From positions 1 to 64,000 of the forward strand of contig JAFMOC010000310.1 in the NCBI GenBank assembly GCA_019802505.1: a DNA stretch of 64,000 bases, given 5' to 3'. This document shows, one piece after another, positions 12,516 through 22,984 of the stretch. A program made the position numbers and the translations under genes. The DNA comes from Corydoras sp. C115 (Eukaryota > Chordata > Actinopteri > Siluriformes > Callichthyidae). The notes under the pieces were generated by a model, which had not been told where the DNA came from, searched no databases, and was given only the letters and a program-made list of their open reading frames with translations. Each line of letters begins with the position of its first letter. Position 1 is the first letter of the stretch.

Positions 12516-13429
12516 ACTTTTGTTTGGAGTTCGGTTGTGTTGTTAATAATTAGCTGGAACGCAGCAGCTCGTATGAGCATCAGAGGGCGCCACTGAGCCG
12601 GCGGGTGTCGCCGCCAGGCCACGGTTTGCATGGTTCCGTCCCGGTGGAGTTAAAGAGCGTCGGGTTGGAAAGTGCGAGGTTCCTCGTGTGGAACGTGTCT
12701 CTGGGTTCTTTAAAAGGAGAAACACGTCGGCTCCACTAACCCCCCCCCCCCGCCCCCCCCACCCCCGCCGCAGAACGCAGAACTTTATCCTAAAAAACTA
12801 ATTACGCTCCCCGGCTGCTAAGCGCGAGGTGTTACACCAAACCTCCAGTGTGGGGAGATCAAGCGTCTCTGACGATGCTAATTAGCATCTCGGAATCCTC
12901 CCGCGCTCCGCCGCCGTCGTCTCGCCTCCCGAATCACAGGAACGCGTGGAACTCATCTGTATGTCAGAGTGAGTTGGTATTAACAGCTCCCTCTGGGACC
13001 CGCGCCGAAAAAAAAAAGGTAAAGGATGATCGCAGAACCGACGACGAGAACCATTTCTTATTTTTCAACGTTCAATGCGGATTGACGAACGCCACGTCGC
13101 ACCGGCACGTCCCGGGGAGCCGCGAGGAATCGAACAGAACCGACGCTACCACGTTGGATCACCCCGCCGTCCCGACCTCAGAAGACTGAAACGATGGAGA
13201 ACCGCGGCTTCATTCCTGTTCCATTGTTTTCCACGCCGTCGGGGCGGTCAGTCCGTTCATTGGGTCTCGACGTGGAACGATGGGAGTGTCAAACGCGGTA
13301 GAACGATTGCTTCACAGTAAACTCCTCTGGTTGGTCTGTTCGTTGGGTCTCGACGTGGAACGATGGGGAAAGTCAAGAAACGTAGGAGAACGTTCGGATC
13401 CCGAGTGTTAGAAGAGGAGAAGTCCTGTG
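12516..13429. other. CpG-rich single-copy block
   Basis: Contains a poly-C tract near 12739-12767 and a GTCTCGACGTGGAACGATGG motif repeated at about 13265 and 13346. No domain is recognised in open frames of up to 113 codons. Confidence 0.4.
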
Positions 13430-13502
13430 GAGCAGAACATGTGTCTCAGGACACAGATCAGGATTCAAACCTGGGTAACCACTACCTCACCGTGCTGCCC
13501 CT
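13430..13502 (-). mobile_element. tRNA-like SINE head fragment
   Basis: On the minus strand, GGGCAGCACGGTGAGGTAGT (A-box region) is followed by a B-box-like GGTTTGAATCC. Only the head remains. Confidence 0.55.
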
Positions 13503-13539
13503 CAGCACATTAAGGGTAGGGTCGCACATGGGGGAAGGT

Positions 13540-13845
13540 TCTCCTTGCCCATCCAGGGGAGAACGTTTCGGGCCCTGGGCAGATACACCCAGGACAGGAT
13601 GCCAATCTATCACTGGACACACACTCACACACACACACACACACACACTCTCTATATGGGGCAATTTGGAGAACCTTTGACCTTGATCCATGTTTTTGGA
13701 CTGTGGGAGGAAACCGGAGAATGAGGAAGAAACCCACGCGGACACGGGGAGAACATGCAAACTCCCCCAGATTGGATTACGAACCAGGAAATCCCCAGCG
13801 CTGAGAGGAGAACATGCCAACCACTAGGCCACCATGCCGCCCTCT
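13540..13845 (-). mobile_element. V-SINE, nearly full length
   Basis: In plus-strand order it shows the tail with GCCCATCCAGGGGAGAACG, GGGCAGATACACCCAGGACA, a (CA)n tract at about 13617-13650, GGGGCAATTTGGAG, the core with GGACTGTGGGAGGAAACCGG, and the head ending in CCAACCACTAGGCCACC. The B box is degenerate (GATTACGAACC on plus) and the terminal ATGG tail is absent. No clear target duplication was found. Confidence 0.85.
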
Positions 13846-14719
13846 GGTCCAACATGCGTCACAGAATTCCGCATTTCACTCCTGCACCAGACACCTGGCC
13901 GAAGTCGGAATGTGGTTTAGTATTGGCGCTGCGTTCAGAACTATCCAGACGGAACCCTGTGGTAACGCGCTCCACCCATCTTCCTAATCAGCCGCCACTT
14001 TCTATCGGCCTCCCAAAAAGTGGCCCCATCTCCATCGGAACGCCGCCACCTAGGAGTCGCCCGGCGCTCTATGGGAAAATAAAAACGGATTAGCAAACGA
14101 CGGGGACGGGATGGTACGTTCTCCACTTGGCAGATGATTGTGGGTGGGGGGGTGGTGGTGGGTTGGGGCAGGGGAGGGGGGTTGCGGGACGGCGACAGCT
14201 GGCCCTGATTTATACGCCGGTTGCATTACTCTGATAGATTAAGATTAAAATGCATTCATCAATTGGGCGGCGGACATAATGCATTATTGCCTAGGAGTAA
14301 ACAGGGTGCCGGCGCCCAGGGAATCAATAAGGATAATTAAAATGGGGAGATGTAACAGCCATTCCTCATCCGGGCCGAAACCTGTCGGACCTCACGCGCC
14401 GCGTGCGGGGGGCGGGGGGGGGCCAGGGTGGAGGGCCGAGGGTGTCCGGTATTATCGACACGGGCGACGCAGTGAGAGGGGATTTACAGAAGCCGCTCAT
14501 TTCATTTAGGCGGCCGACTTTGCCATTTTTCCGTGTACGTACAACGGTTTTAATGCCAATACGCAGGTTTTAGGTCGTAAGGCGGCGGATTATCCGTCGC
14601 CGCGTCGCAAACAGCAATTTGAGTTATGGCTCGGGTACGGAGTAGACCGGCGGACGGTGTCAGAAGTAATTACGCGACGAATCAAACGCAGGGGCCACGG
14701 ATGACCACAAGGTGGACAG
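13846..14719. other. Single-copy block, candidate conserved non-coding
   Basis: A stretch at 14215-14345 is rich in ATTA/TAAT homeodomain-type motifs (AATGCATTATTG, AATCAATAAGGATAATTAAA). Another at 14500-14660 has CGTCGCCGCG and palindromic GTACGTAC. G-runs occur at 14141-14185 and 14406-14425. The texture differs from the decayed repeats around it. No exon is recognised. Confidence 0.4.
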
Positions 14720-15535
14720 TGTTGAACTGTCAGCCCGTCTGTTGGGTTCTGTTCGGAAACGCGGAGGTTCCACCACCTTACCGTCCGTGTCGAAGGTGCG
14801 AGTCGTAACTCGGCTCGGGAGCCTCCTCATTTTGGTTCCGCCTCGTGGTTTTTGGTCTCCGCACATTCCGTACCATTGTATTCTGCGTGTGAAAGCGCAT
14901 ACCGAACCACGTGGAACGTACCGGATGCTAGGTTACACACCTACGGAACAATGGGACCAATCCGAAGGTTGGGGCCACAGCTCTGTCTGTCTCTGTGTCC
15001 ATATCTGTCTCTGCGTTCTGCCCCAGGGTTCTGACCAGTGGTCTGCCACAGCGTTCGGCCACAGAATTTTGCCCTAGGCTTCTTTTCTAGCGTTCTGCCC
15101 CAGGGTTCTTCTCAAACGTTCTGCTCCAGGGTTCTCACCCAGCCTTCTGTGATTAGATAATGCCGCATGCAACGGCACAGATGACTACGACGGGGCAGCG
15201 TTCAAATCTCCGCTCATCTGTTCCTGGTTCCGTTCATTGGATGCTGACAAACCGGGGAGGTTCCGCCGCCTTGTGACCTCAATCCCGCTTATTCACCACC
15301 GCCGAACGACTTCCACAAACGCTCCATGTTGAGGGTGCTACTTGTAACTCGGCTTGCGAGCACAACTCGCCTCCTCGTTTTTGTTCCGCCTCGTGGTTTT
15401 TGGTCTCCGCGCGTTCCGTAACATTGTATTCTGCGTGCAGAAGCGCAGAATACAACGCCTCCTCATTTTGGTTCAAATGCTAGGTTACACACCTACGGTA
15501 CAATGGGACCAATCCGAAGGTTGGGACCACAGCGC
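14720..15535. repeat. Direct duplication, about 540-bp offset
   Basis: Segment 14795-14985 recurs at 15330-15535. Both contain CCTCGTGGTTTTTGGTCTCC, ACATTGTATTCTGCGTG or its variant, and CTAGGTTACACACCTACGG followed by CAATGGGACCAATCCGAAGG. Between them, 15017-15140 holds early TTCTGCCCCAGGG-type units related to the minisatellite at 15956. Confidence 0.8.
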
Positions 15536-15955
15536 CACCTCAGTGTCACAGAAGAACGTCCCGGAAGAACCTCCCCGGTTGACGGTTCCCCTGTCCGAGT
15601 CGTGCACCTTCGACAAGCGTCACATCGTCCATAAGAAGAACCTGCAGCATCAGGGAAAGGACGGAGGCATGTGATTGGCTGTGTGGACTCTCCATTTGGA
15701 GAGTCCACACTGTTATTTCTGTTATTATCGCTGTTATTTCATTGTCCAGCTTGTTGTTCTCCAGTGAAGGTGGCGTTTTAACGGTGTTCCCTGGGACCTC
15801 GGTTCCATTAGTCTCTCTCTTTGTATGGCTCCATCCCATAATACCCTGATCCATCCCATAATACCCTGCCTCATCTCCTGGCTCTATTACAGCGGCTCTG
15901 TTCAAACACGTTCTGATGAGTTCACCCAAAATGACAGAAAGGACCTGCTGTCTCC
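15536..15955. other. Single-copy spacer
   Basis: Holds the short perfect palindrome at 15681-15710 and a CATCCCATAATACCCTG motif duplicated at 15831-15868. No gene is recognised. Confidence 0.4.
15681..15710. other. Perfect 14-bp-arm palindrome
   Basis: GTGTGGACTCTCCA and its exact reverse complement are separated by TT. It could be a cruciform, a DNA-binding site or an RNA hairpin. No poly-T follows that would suggest a small Pol III terminator. Confidence 0.8.
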
Positions 15956-16604
15956 GTCTCTGTGTTCTTTTCTGTCTCTGCGTTCTGCCCCAGGGTTCTT
16001 CTCCAGCTTTCTGCCCCAGTGTTCTTCTCCAGCTTTCTGCCCCAGTGTTCTTCTCCAGGGTTGTTTTACAGCTTTCTGCCCCAGTGTTCTTCTCCAGGGT
16101 TCTTATCCAGCTTTCTGTCCCCAGTGTTTTTCTCTACGGTTCTTCTCCAGGGTTCTTCTCCAGGGTTCCTTCTCCAGGGTTCTTCTCCAGCTTTCTGCCC
16201 TATTGTTCTTCTCCAGCTTTCTGCCCCAGTGTTCTTCTCCAGGGTTCTTCTCCAGCTTTCTGCCCCAGGGTTCTGCCCCAGGGTTCTTCTCCAGGCTTCT
16301 TCTCCAGGCTTCTTCTCCAGGCTTCTTCTCCAGGCTTCTTCTCCAGTGTTCTTCTCCAGGGTTCTTCTCCAGCTTTCTGCCCCAGTGTTCTTCTCCAGTG
16401 TTCTTCTCCAGTGTTCTTCTCCAGCTTTCTGCCCCAGTGTTCTTCTCCAGGGTTCTTCTCCAGGCTTCTTCTCCAGGCTTCTTCTCCAGGCTTCTTCTCC
16501 AGTGTTCTTCGCCAGGGTTCTTCTCCAGGGTTCTTCTCCAGCTTACTGCCCCAGTGTTCTTCTCCAGTGTTCTTCTCCAGGGTTCTGACCCAGCGTTCAC
16601 CCTC
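15956..16604. repeat. TTCTTCTCCAG-type minisatellite
   Basis: Units TTCTTCTCCAGGG, TTCTTCTCCAGGC and TTCTGCCCCAGTG (mostly 15 bp, some 12-18) fill the region. All three plus frames and one minus frame stay open for 165-260 codons because the unit has no stops. Confidence 0.95.
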
Positions 16605-16640
16605 TAGGCTCTAGGCGGATCAGAACCCGAGTGGTTGAAT

Positions 16641-16846
16641 GGACCGGGTTCTTGGTCAGGGTTCCATTGGACCCGGGTTCTTGGTCAGGGTTCCATTGGA
16701 CCCGGGTTCTTGGTCAGGGTTCCGTTGGACCCGGGTTCTTGGTCAGGGTTCCGTTGGACCCGGGTTCTTGGTCAGGGTTCCGTTGGACCCGGGTTCTTGG
16801 TCAGGGTTCCGTTGGACCCGGGTTCTTGGTCAGGGTTTCGTTGCAT
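16641..16846. repeat. 29-bp tandem repeat, seven copies
   Basis: A very regular unit includes GGACCCGGGTTCTTGGTCAG. The first copy lacks one base (28 bp), the rest are 29 bp. Because 29 is not a multiple of three, each copy shifts frame, which opens all three plus frames. Confidence 0.95.
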
Positions 16847-16948
16847 CTGAAGTTGAATGCTTTCTTTAGATTTTATTATTAGTTTCACACTGAGACTCTG
16901 ACGCTCGTTCAATCACCACAAACTCTGCTGCTCTCTGCATTTCTTTCA

Positions 16949-16949
<1 letters not shown>

Positions 16950-16984
<35 letters not shown>
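16950..16984. repeat. (CA)n microsatellite
   Basis: About 17 uninterrupted CA units, flanked by unique sequence. Confidence 0.98.
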
Positions 16985-16985
<1 letters not shown>

Positions 16986-17045
16986 CCTCAAAGCAAAGTC
17001 ATGTCATCCTTGATTAAGTTTTCACAGCTCCTTTATAATATCCTA

Positions 17046-17520
17046 TGGCTGTCGGTGAGAGTGTGTGTGAGTGTGTGTCTGTGTGAGAGTTACTGTGTGT
17101 TTAAGTGTGTGTCTGAGTAAGTGTGTGTATAAGTGTGTGTGTCTGTGTGAGAGTGTGTCTGTGTATGAGTTTGAATGTGTGTGTATATGAGTGTGTGTGT
17201 GTGTGTGTATATGAGTGTGTGTGAGTTTAAATTTGTGTGTGTATGTTTGAGTGTGTGTATGAGTTTGAATATGTGTGTGTATGTTTGAATGTGTGTGTAT
17301 ATTTGAGTGTCTGTGTGTGTATGAGTTTAAATGTGTGTGTATATTTGAGTGTGTGTGTGTATGTTTAAATGTGTGTGTATATTTGAGTGTGTGTATATGA
17401 GTGTGTATGAGTTTGTGTGTGTATGAGTGTGTGTGTGTGTGTGTGTGTGTATGAGTTTGTGTGTGTATGAGTGTGTGTGTGTGTGTGTATATGAGTTTGA
17501 ATGTGTGTGTATGAGAGATG

Positions 17521-17555
<35 letters not shown>

Positions 17556-17600
17556 TGTGTGTGTGTGAGTATGTTTGAGTTTGTGTGTGTGTGTGTGTGT
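17046..17600. repeat. TG-rich minisatellite with (GA)n
   Basis: GTGTGTGTATGAGTTTGAAT-type units extend to about 17510, then (GA)n at 17525-17553 and more TG to 17600. Open frames on both strands are artefacts. Confidence 0.92.
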
Positions 17601-18529
17601 TCCTGCTCTGGGTTCCCGCTCGGTCCTCTGGGTTCCCGCTCGGTCCTCTGGGTTCCTGCTCTGGGTTCCCGCTCGGTCCTCTGGGTTCCTGCTCTGGGTT
17701 CCCACTCGGTCATCTGGGTTCCCGCTCGGTCCTTGCTCGGTCCTCTGGGTTCCCGCTCGATCCTCTGGGTTCCCGCTCTGGGTTCTCGCTCAGTCCTCTG
17801 GGTTCCCGCTCGGTTCTCTGGGTTCCCGCTCTGGATTCCTGCTCGGTCCTCTGGGTTCCTGCTCTGGGTTCCCACTCGGGCCTCTTGGTTCCCGCTCGGT
17901 CCTCTGTGTTCTCTGGGTTCCCGTTCAGTCCTCTGGGTTCCCGCTCGGTCCTCTGTGTTCTCTGGGTTCCCGTTCAGTCCTCTGGGTTCCCGCTCGGTCC
18001 TCTGGGTTCTCTGGGTTCCCGCTCGGTCCTCTGGGTTCCCGGTCGGCCCTCTGGGTTCCTGCTCGGTCCACTGGGTTCCTGCTCGGGCCTCTGTGTTCTC
18101 TGGGTTCCCGCTCGGTCCTCTGGACTCCCGCTCTGGGTTCTCGGTCGGATCTCTGGGTTCCCGCTCGGTCCTCTGTGTTCTCTGGGTTCTCTGGTTTCCC
18201 GCTCGGTCCTCTGTGTTCTCTGGGTTCCCGCTCGGTCGTCTGTGTTCTCTGGTTTCCCGCTCGGTCCTCTGGGCTCCCGCTCTGGGTTCTCGGTCGGATC
18301 TCTGGGTTCCCGCTCGGTCCTCTGTGTTCTCTGGGTTCCCGCTCGGTCCTCTGGGTTCTCTGGTTTCCCGCTCGGTCCTCTGGGCTCCCACTCTGGGTTC
18401 TCACTCGGTTCGCTCGGTTCTCTGGGTTCCCGCTCGGTCCTCTGGGTTCCCGCTCGGTCCTCTGGGTTCCCGCTCGGTCCTCTGGTTTCCCGCTCGGACC
18501 TCTAGGCTCCCGCTCTGGGTTCTTGCTGA
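17601..18529. repeat. 20-bp minisatellite CTCTGGGTTCCCGCTCGGTC
   Basis: About 46 copies of a 20-bp unit, with recurrent CTCTGTGTTCT insertions and CTGGGTTCTCGGTCGGAT variants that form longer composite units, for example two related blocks at 18115-18190 and 18265-18340. Both strands are open over several hundred codons for compositional reasons. Confidence 0.95.
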
Positions 18530-18730
18530 GCAGCTCAGCAGATTTAATCTGAATGCTGCGAATCCGGCGCAGTGAGAATAAAGTTCCGTCTCTCTGCAGA
18601 ACGTCGTGTAATTCGCCCCAAAGTCCGGATTCAGGTTCCGTTAAGCACCTTAACTTCAAAGCACCCCACATGAACTGAAGCCTTATTAATTATTAAACCC
18701 GCTGCGGGGCGGAACATCGGCCATAACTCT

Positions 18731-18967
18731 CCTCTTGAGGGGCGGGGCCACATGTAAATCCCCTCTTGAGGGGCGTAGGCCACATTTAACTTCCCTCTTA
18801 AGAGTGGGGCCACATGTAACTCTCTTCTTGAGGGGCGGGGCCACATTTAACTTCCCTCTTAAGGACTGGAGCCACATGTAACTCCTCTTTTGAGGGGCGG
18901 GGCCACATGTACCTTCCCACTTGACGGGCGTGGCCACATTTAACTTCCCTCTTGAGGGGCGGGAAGT
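18731..18967. repeat. About 31-bp repeat with GC box and CACATG
   Basis: Eight copies combine CCTCTTGAGGGGCGGGGCC with CACATGTAAC or CACATTTAAC. GGGGCGGGGCC (Sp1-type GC box) is intact near 18739, 18832 and 18893. CACATG is an E-box form. CCTCTTGAGG is itself a small inverted repeat. Regulatory function is only a possibility. Confidence 0.85.
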
Positions 18968-19082
18968 CGTTTTTTTGTTCTTCACGCGTTCCGTACTGAC
19001 CCCCTAATATAAATAAATAAACCTGCTGGCGCCTCCTATTGGAAAGAGACACAATAAATAAAATAATGACCAATACGGCCGT

Positions 19083-19086
<4 letters not shown>

Positions 19087-19151
<65 letters not shown>
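19087..19151. repeat. (TA)n microsatellite
   Basis: About 32 TA units. Self-complementary, so prone to cruciform extrusion and length change. Confidence 0.98.
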
Positions 19152-19153
<2 letters not shown>

Positions 19154-20370
19154 TATATATGTAATCTATATTGCTGAGCTTCTTAATTAGTGAGGTTATT
19201 ATAATGAGGCGATTACTATAAATCAGGACATCAGAGTTCTTACACGCAGCTCACGTAAGACGTCTTTATAAACGCCGTCCACATACTTCTGTCCTCACGA
19301 GGTCTACGAGTTAAACTCATTCAACTCTGTAAATTTGAGGATGCGAGCTGTAACACCTCGATGTCCTTCTGCTCTCTCCATCCTTGTCCTTCCTCCCGAA
19401 TACATCTCCATACCATCACTGTGTTTGTCCTCTGCAGGACCGGGGCCTATCCCGATAACGGAATTGATCACGGCTCCTCGAGATAACGACGCTCTTCATT
19501 ACACCTTCGGCCCAACGCTCGAGGACGAGCCGCCGCGTTGTTCCCAAATCGACCACCATGCGGACCATGGGGATAAGGAGGACAACAGGACAATGAGGAC
19601 AACAGGATAAGGACAACAACGAGGACAATGGGATAAGGACGACAACGGGACAACGAGGACAACAAGGTAGGTCAAAAATGTGATGTAATTAATGTGGGTG
19701 GTGGAGCAGATGCACACGTACTGGAACCGCTCACAGGGGTGCAGGGTGGTGGTGTTATGACCTCGCAGTGTCCTGGTCATGTGATTATGTTGCGCTGGTA
19801 ACCGTCCCTGGTGGCTCTTTGTTTGGAAAGTTAGACTGAAATAATCAAAGTAGATTGGACGAGGTCCGTATCGTTTGGCGTTCCGTCCGACGTGGTGGTG
19901 GTGCTCCACCCGCCAGTGTGTCGGTGTTAAGGAGCACGTTTCCCAAGGTCTTCCACCCAACCTGCAGCCTTCATGCGTTATCGCGTTTCTGTCCCTCACA
20001 CAGCGACGTCGCCACCATTGCTCCACCGCTGTCGCCACCTGGTGGTCAGGACGACCGGTCCGGCGCAGGTGCACTTGAGGAATCCCGGACGGATAATAAA
20101 ATAATAATTAATGAATAATAATATAATATAATAATAAAGCCGCCGAGCTCGTTTTCCTGAAGGTGGCGTTCCTCGAGTGGCACCAAGCACTCAGGCAGCA
20201 GATTGGTCGCGGGGCGGCGGTGCGGGGCCGGAGTGGGGACCGGTCATTACGGTGTAATTACGACGTGATTATATTTTTATTACGGCTAATTCCACTGGCG
20301 TACGTCGTAACGGATGGCAGACGTTGGCTTTCTTGAGTAAGTGTTATTAATTGCTCGCTGCACATAGCTG

Positions 20371-20373
<3 letters not shown>
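19152..20373. other. Single-copy block, CpG-bearing
   Basis: Includes a short GGACAACAAC/GGATAAGGAC tandem at about 19562-19668 and AT-rich TAATAA runs at 20090-20140. A pyrimidine tract ending TGCAG at 19437 could be a splice acceptor, but the following frame matches nothing I know and runs into the tandem repeat. Confidence 0.4.
20032..20045 (-). promoter_or_regulatory. CTCF-like motif
   Basis: The minus strand reads CCACCAGGTGGCGA, 13 of 14 matches to CCASYAGRKGGCRS. It lies in single-copy DNA. Binding is untested. Confidence 0.35.

Positions 20374-20414
<41 letters not shown>
20374..20414. repeat. (TG)n microsatellite
   Basis: About 20 uninterrupted TG units in single-copy DNA. Confidence 0.98.
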
Positions 20415-20415
<1 letters not shown>

Positions 20416-21190
20416 AAGGGGTGATTTGGGGACTTGGCATTATTCGATGACGCAGGGCTTTGCGATGTAGCTGATCCTCACTCAATGAAAATCCGTCAGT
20501 CTTAATTAAGACGGAAAGCATTGCTCATGCTGTTCTGCACTGTGTGTGTGTGTGTATGTGTGTGTGTCAACAATAACGTCTCTGTCAGCCGGACGGGACA
20601 TTCCGAGCGGAGGGCATGAGGACGGACAAGATAAGGGAGTTTCGGAGATAACTCCGCCCTCCGACTCTCTTGCGTCCCTTTCATTCCTTGTCCTCTCCAT
20701 TTCTCTTATCTCTCCTCCACTCGGCGTATGGCTGTCCCACGGGGGGGGGGCGGTGGGGGGGGGGGGGGTAAGGCTTAGCTCTGTTCTTAGCTTACACCCC
20801 AGCCTATGAAACCCTACCCCCCCCTCCGAGTCTCCGTCCCGTCTCTCTGGGCTTCGGGGTCCCGATGCCTCTCTGAATGCCCTCATTGAGCGGCCGGAGC
20901 GTTTTAAGGTGTAGCGTTACCGGCGGGATCAAAGCCCTGTGTGCTGCGCGCTGCTAATCCAATTAAGTGCCTGATTACTGATTATCGACGTGCCCGCGGC
21001 GCCTTGCTTTCGGATATCCGACACCTGGAACGCAGTGGGAACAGAACCTGCATTGTTGGGGGGGGGGGGGGGGGGGGGGTGGTAGAACCTTTGAGGTAGA
21101 AGTACAGGAGCCTGAGTGACATCACGGTGGAGGTCCGTTCTGTTGTTTGTACCTTCAGAGGATTTCGCTCTTCGGGGGGGGAGGGGGGGG
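20415..21190. other. Single-copy block with long poly-G runs
   Basis: Poly-G runs lie at 20741-20768 (interrupted) and 21058-21079 (about 22 G). The stretch 20890-21040 has homeodomain-type cores (CTAATCCAATTAAG, CTGATTACTGATTATCG) and may be a conserved non-coding element. No gene is recognised. Confidence 0.45.
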
Positions 21191-22128
21191 GATTGTGGAG
21201 GTCAGGAGTGTGTAGGTGAGGTGTGTAGGTGAGGAGTGTGGAGGTGAGGAAGTCCGGAGTGTGGAGGTAAGGAGGTGAGGAGTGTGGAGGTGAAGACTGG
21301 AGGGTGAGGAGTGTGGAGGTGAGGCAGACAGGAATGTGGAGGTGAAGACTGTGGAGGTGAGGAGTGTGTAGGTGAGGTGTGGAGGTGAGGAGGTCAGGAG
21401 TGTGAAGGTAAGGAGGTGAGGAATGTGCAGGTGAGGAGGTCAGGAGTGTGTAGGTAAGGAGGTGAGGAGTGTGGAGGTGAAGACTGGAGGGTGAGGAGTG
21501 TGGAGGTGAGGCAGACAGGAATGTGGAGGTGAAGACTGTGGAGGTGAGGAGTGTGTAGGTGAGGTGTGGAGGTGAGGAGGTCAGGAGTGTGAAGGTAAGG
21601 AGGTGAGGAATGTGCAGGTGAGGAGGTCAGGAGTGTGTAGGTAAGGAGGTGAGGAGTGTGTAGGTGAGGAGTTGAGGAGTGTGGAGGTGAAGACTGTGGA
21701 GATGAGGAGTGTGTAGGTGAGGTGTGGAGGTGAGGGGGTGAGGAATGTGCAGGTGAGGAGGTCAGGAGTGTGAAGGTAAGGAGGTGAGGAATGTGCAGGT
21801 GAGGAGGTCAGGAGTGTGAAGGTAAGGAGGTGAGGAATGTTCAGGTGAGGAGGTCAGGAGTGTGAAGGTAAGGAGGTGAGGAACGTGCAGGTGAGGAGGT
21901 CAGGAGTGTGGAGGTGAGGAGTGTGTAGGTGAGGAGTGTGGAGGGGAGGAGTTCGGGACTGTGGAGGTGAAGACTGTGGAGATGAGAAGTGTGTAGGTGA
22001 GGTTTGGAGGTGAGGAGGTCAGGAGTATGAAGGTAAGGAGGTGAGGAATGTGCAGGTGAGGAGGTCAGGAGTGTGGAGGTGAGGTGGAGGTGAGGTGAGG
22101 AGTGAGGAGCTGAGGTGGAGGTGAGGTC
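21191..22128. repeat. GGAGGTGAGG minisatellite with 188-bp higher order
   Basis: Units around GTGTGGAGGTGAGGA build a composite block that starts near 21278 and recurs near 21466, giving a 188-bp period. A shorter composite (AGGTCAGGAGTGTGAAGG plus AGGAATGTGCAGGTGAGG) repeats several times at 21750-21900. The strand is strongly purine-biased. Confidence 0.92.
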
Positions 22129-22519
22129 CAGCTCATTGTTCTAGCCGGTTCTCCGCGTGTTCGGTTCATCTGTCCCTCGTTTGTGTTCCACACGGTTCTG
22201 TTTTATTGGTTGTTTATTTATTCTTTGACGGAGTAAGTGGGTGGAGGAGGAGGAGGAGGAGGAGGAGGAGATCTGGAGGAGAATCATGGCAGCTTTTATT
22301 GAGTTCATGAAAGCCATTGAAAAATAAAAGAAAGCTGAGTGGACGGCGGGACAAAGCGCGGCTCTGCGTCCTCAGGACGAGTAATTAACGTCGGGCGGGT
22401 GCATCAGAGTCCGACGCGTTCGGAACCCGAAAGGTTAAACGACGTTAACCGACGGCGTAGAACCCACCGGAGAACCCGCACCTCCTCTAAAGTTTATTTA
22501 CGTTTATATCAGGAGAACA
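22129..22519. other. Single-copy spacer with (GGA)n
   Basis: (GGA)n lies at about 22242-22271. The rest is CpG-bearing unique sequence with no recognisable gene. Confidence 0.45.
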
Positions 22520-22845
22520 CACATATATATACTGTACACACAAACATATACACCACACACACACACACACAACACACACAACACACACATATATAATATA
22601 TATATGCGTATATATATCAATATAGGGGATAATATATATATATATACATACATATCAGACACACACAAACACATATATTCATATACATACATACACAACG
22701 CAAACCTGTGTTTTATTGAAACAAACACACACACACACACACACACACATGCCATAAGTACTGTCCCGCTCATTAACATACACACACACTCACAATCCCT
22801 GATCACACACATATACAAACAGAGCGTATCTTCTTAGCACACGTG

Positions 22846-22880
<35 letters not shown>
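22520..22880. repeat. Compound CA/TA microsatellites
   Basis: CA tracts at about 22555-22586, 22722-22749 and 22846-22880, with TATATA blocks at 22590-22650. Unique sequence lies between. Confidence 0.9.
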
Positions 22881-22882
<2 letters not shown>

Positions 22883-22984
22883 CATTAGTGGCTGAGCCCA
22901 TTACTCGGCGGTGCTGTCTGTCTCTCGTCTGCAGTGATTGTGTGCAGAGTCATCGTCTGCCAAAGAAAGCCATTAAAAAAAGTA

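Noticed and set aside
15825..16614. Four overlapping frames over the TTCTTCTCCAG array
   Set aside because: All three plus frames are open at once, which is a sign of repeat composition, not coding.
17427..18575. Frames of 382, 354, 325 and 306 codons on both strands
   Set aside because: They lie in TG and 20-bp minisatellites with no stops. The plus and minus proteins are both low complexity.
19437..19610. Possible exon after TTTGTCCTCTGCAG
   Set aside because: The frame after the acceptor runs without a donor into a GGACAACA tandem repeat and resembles no protein I know.
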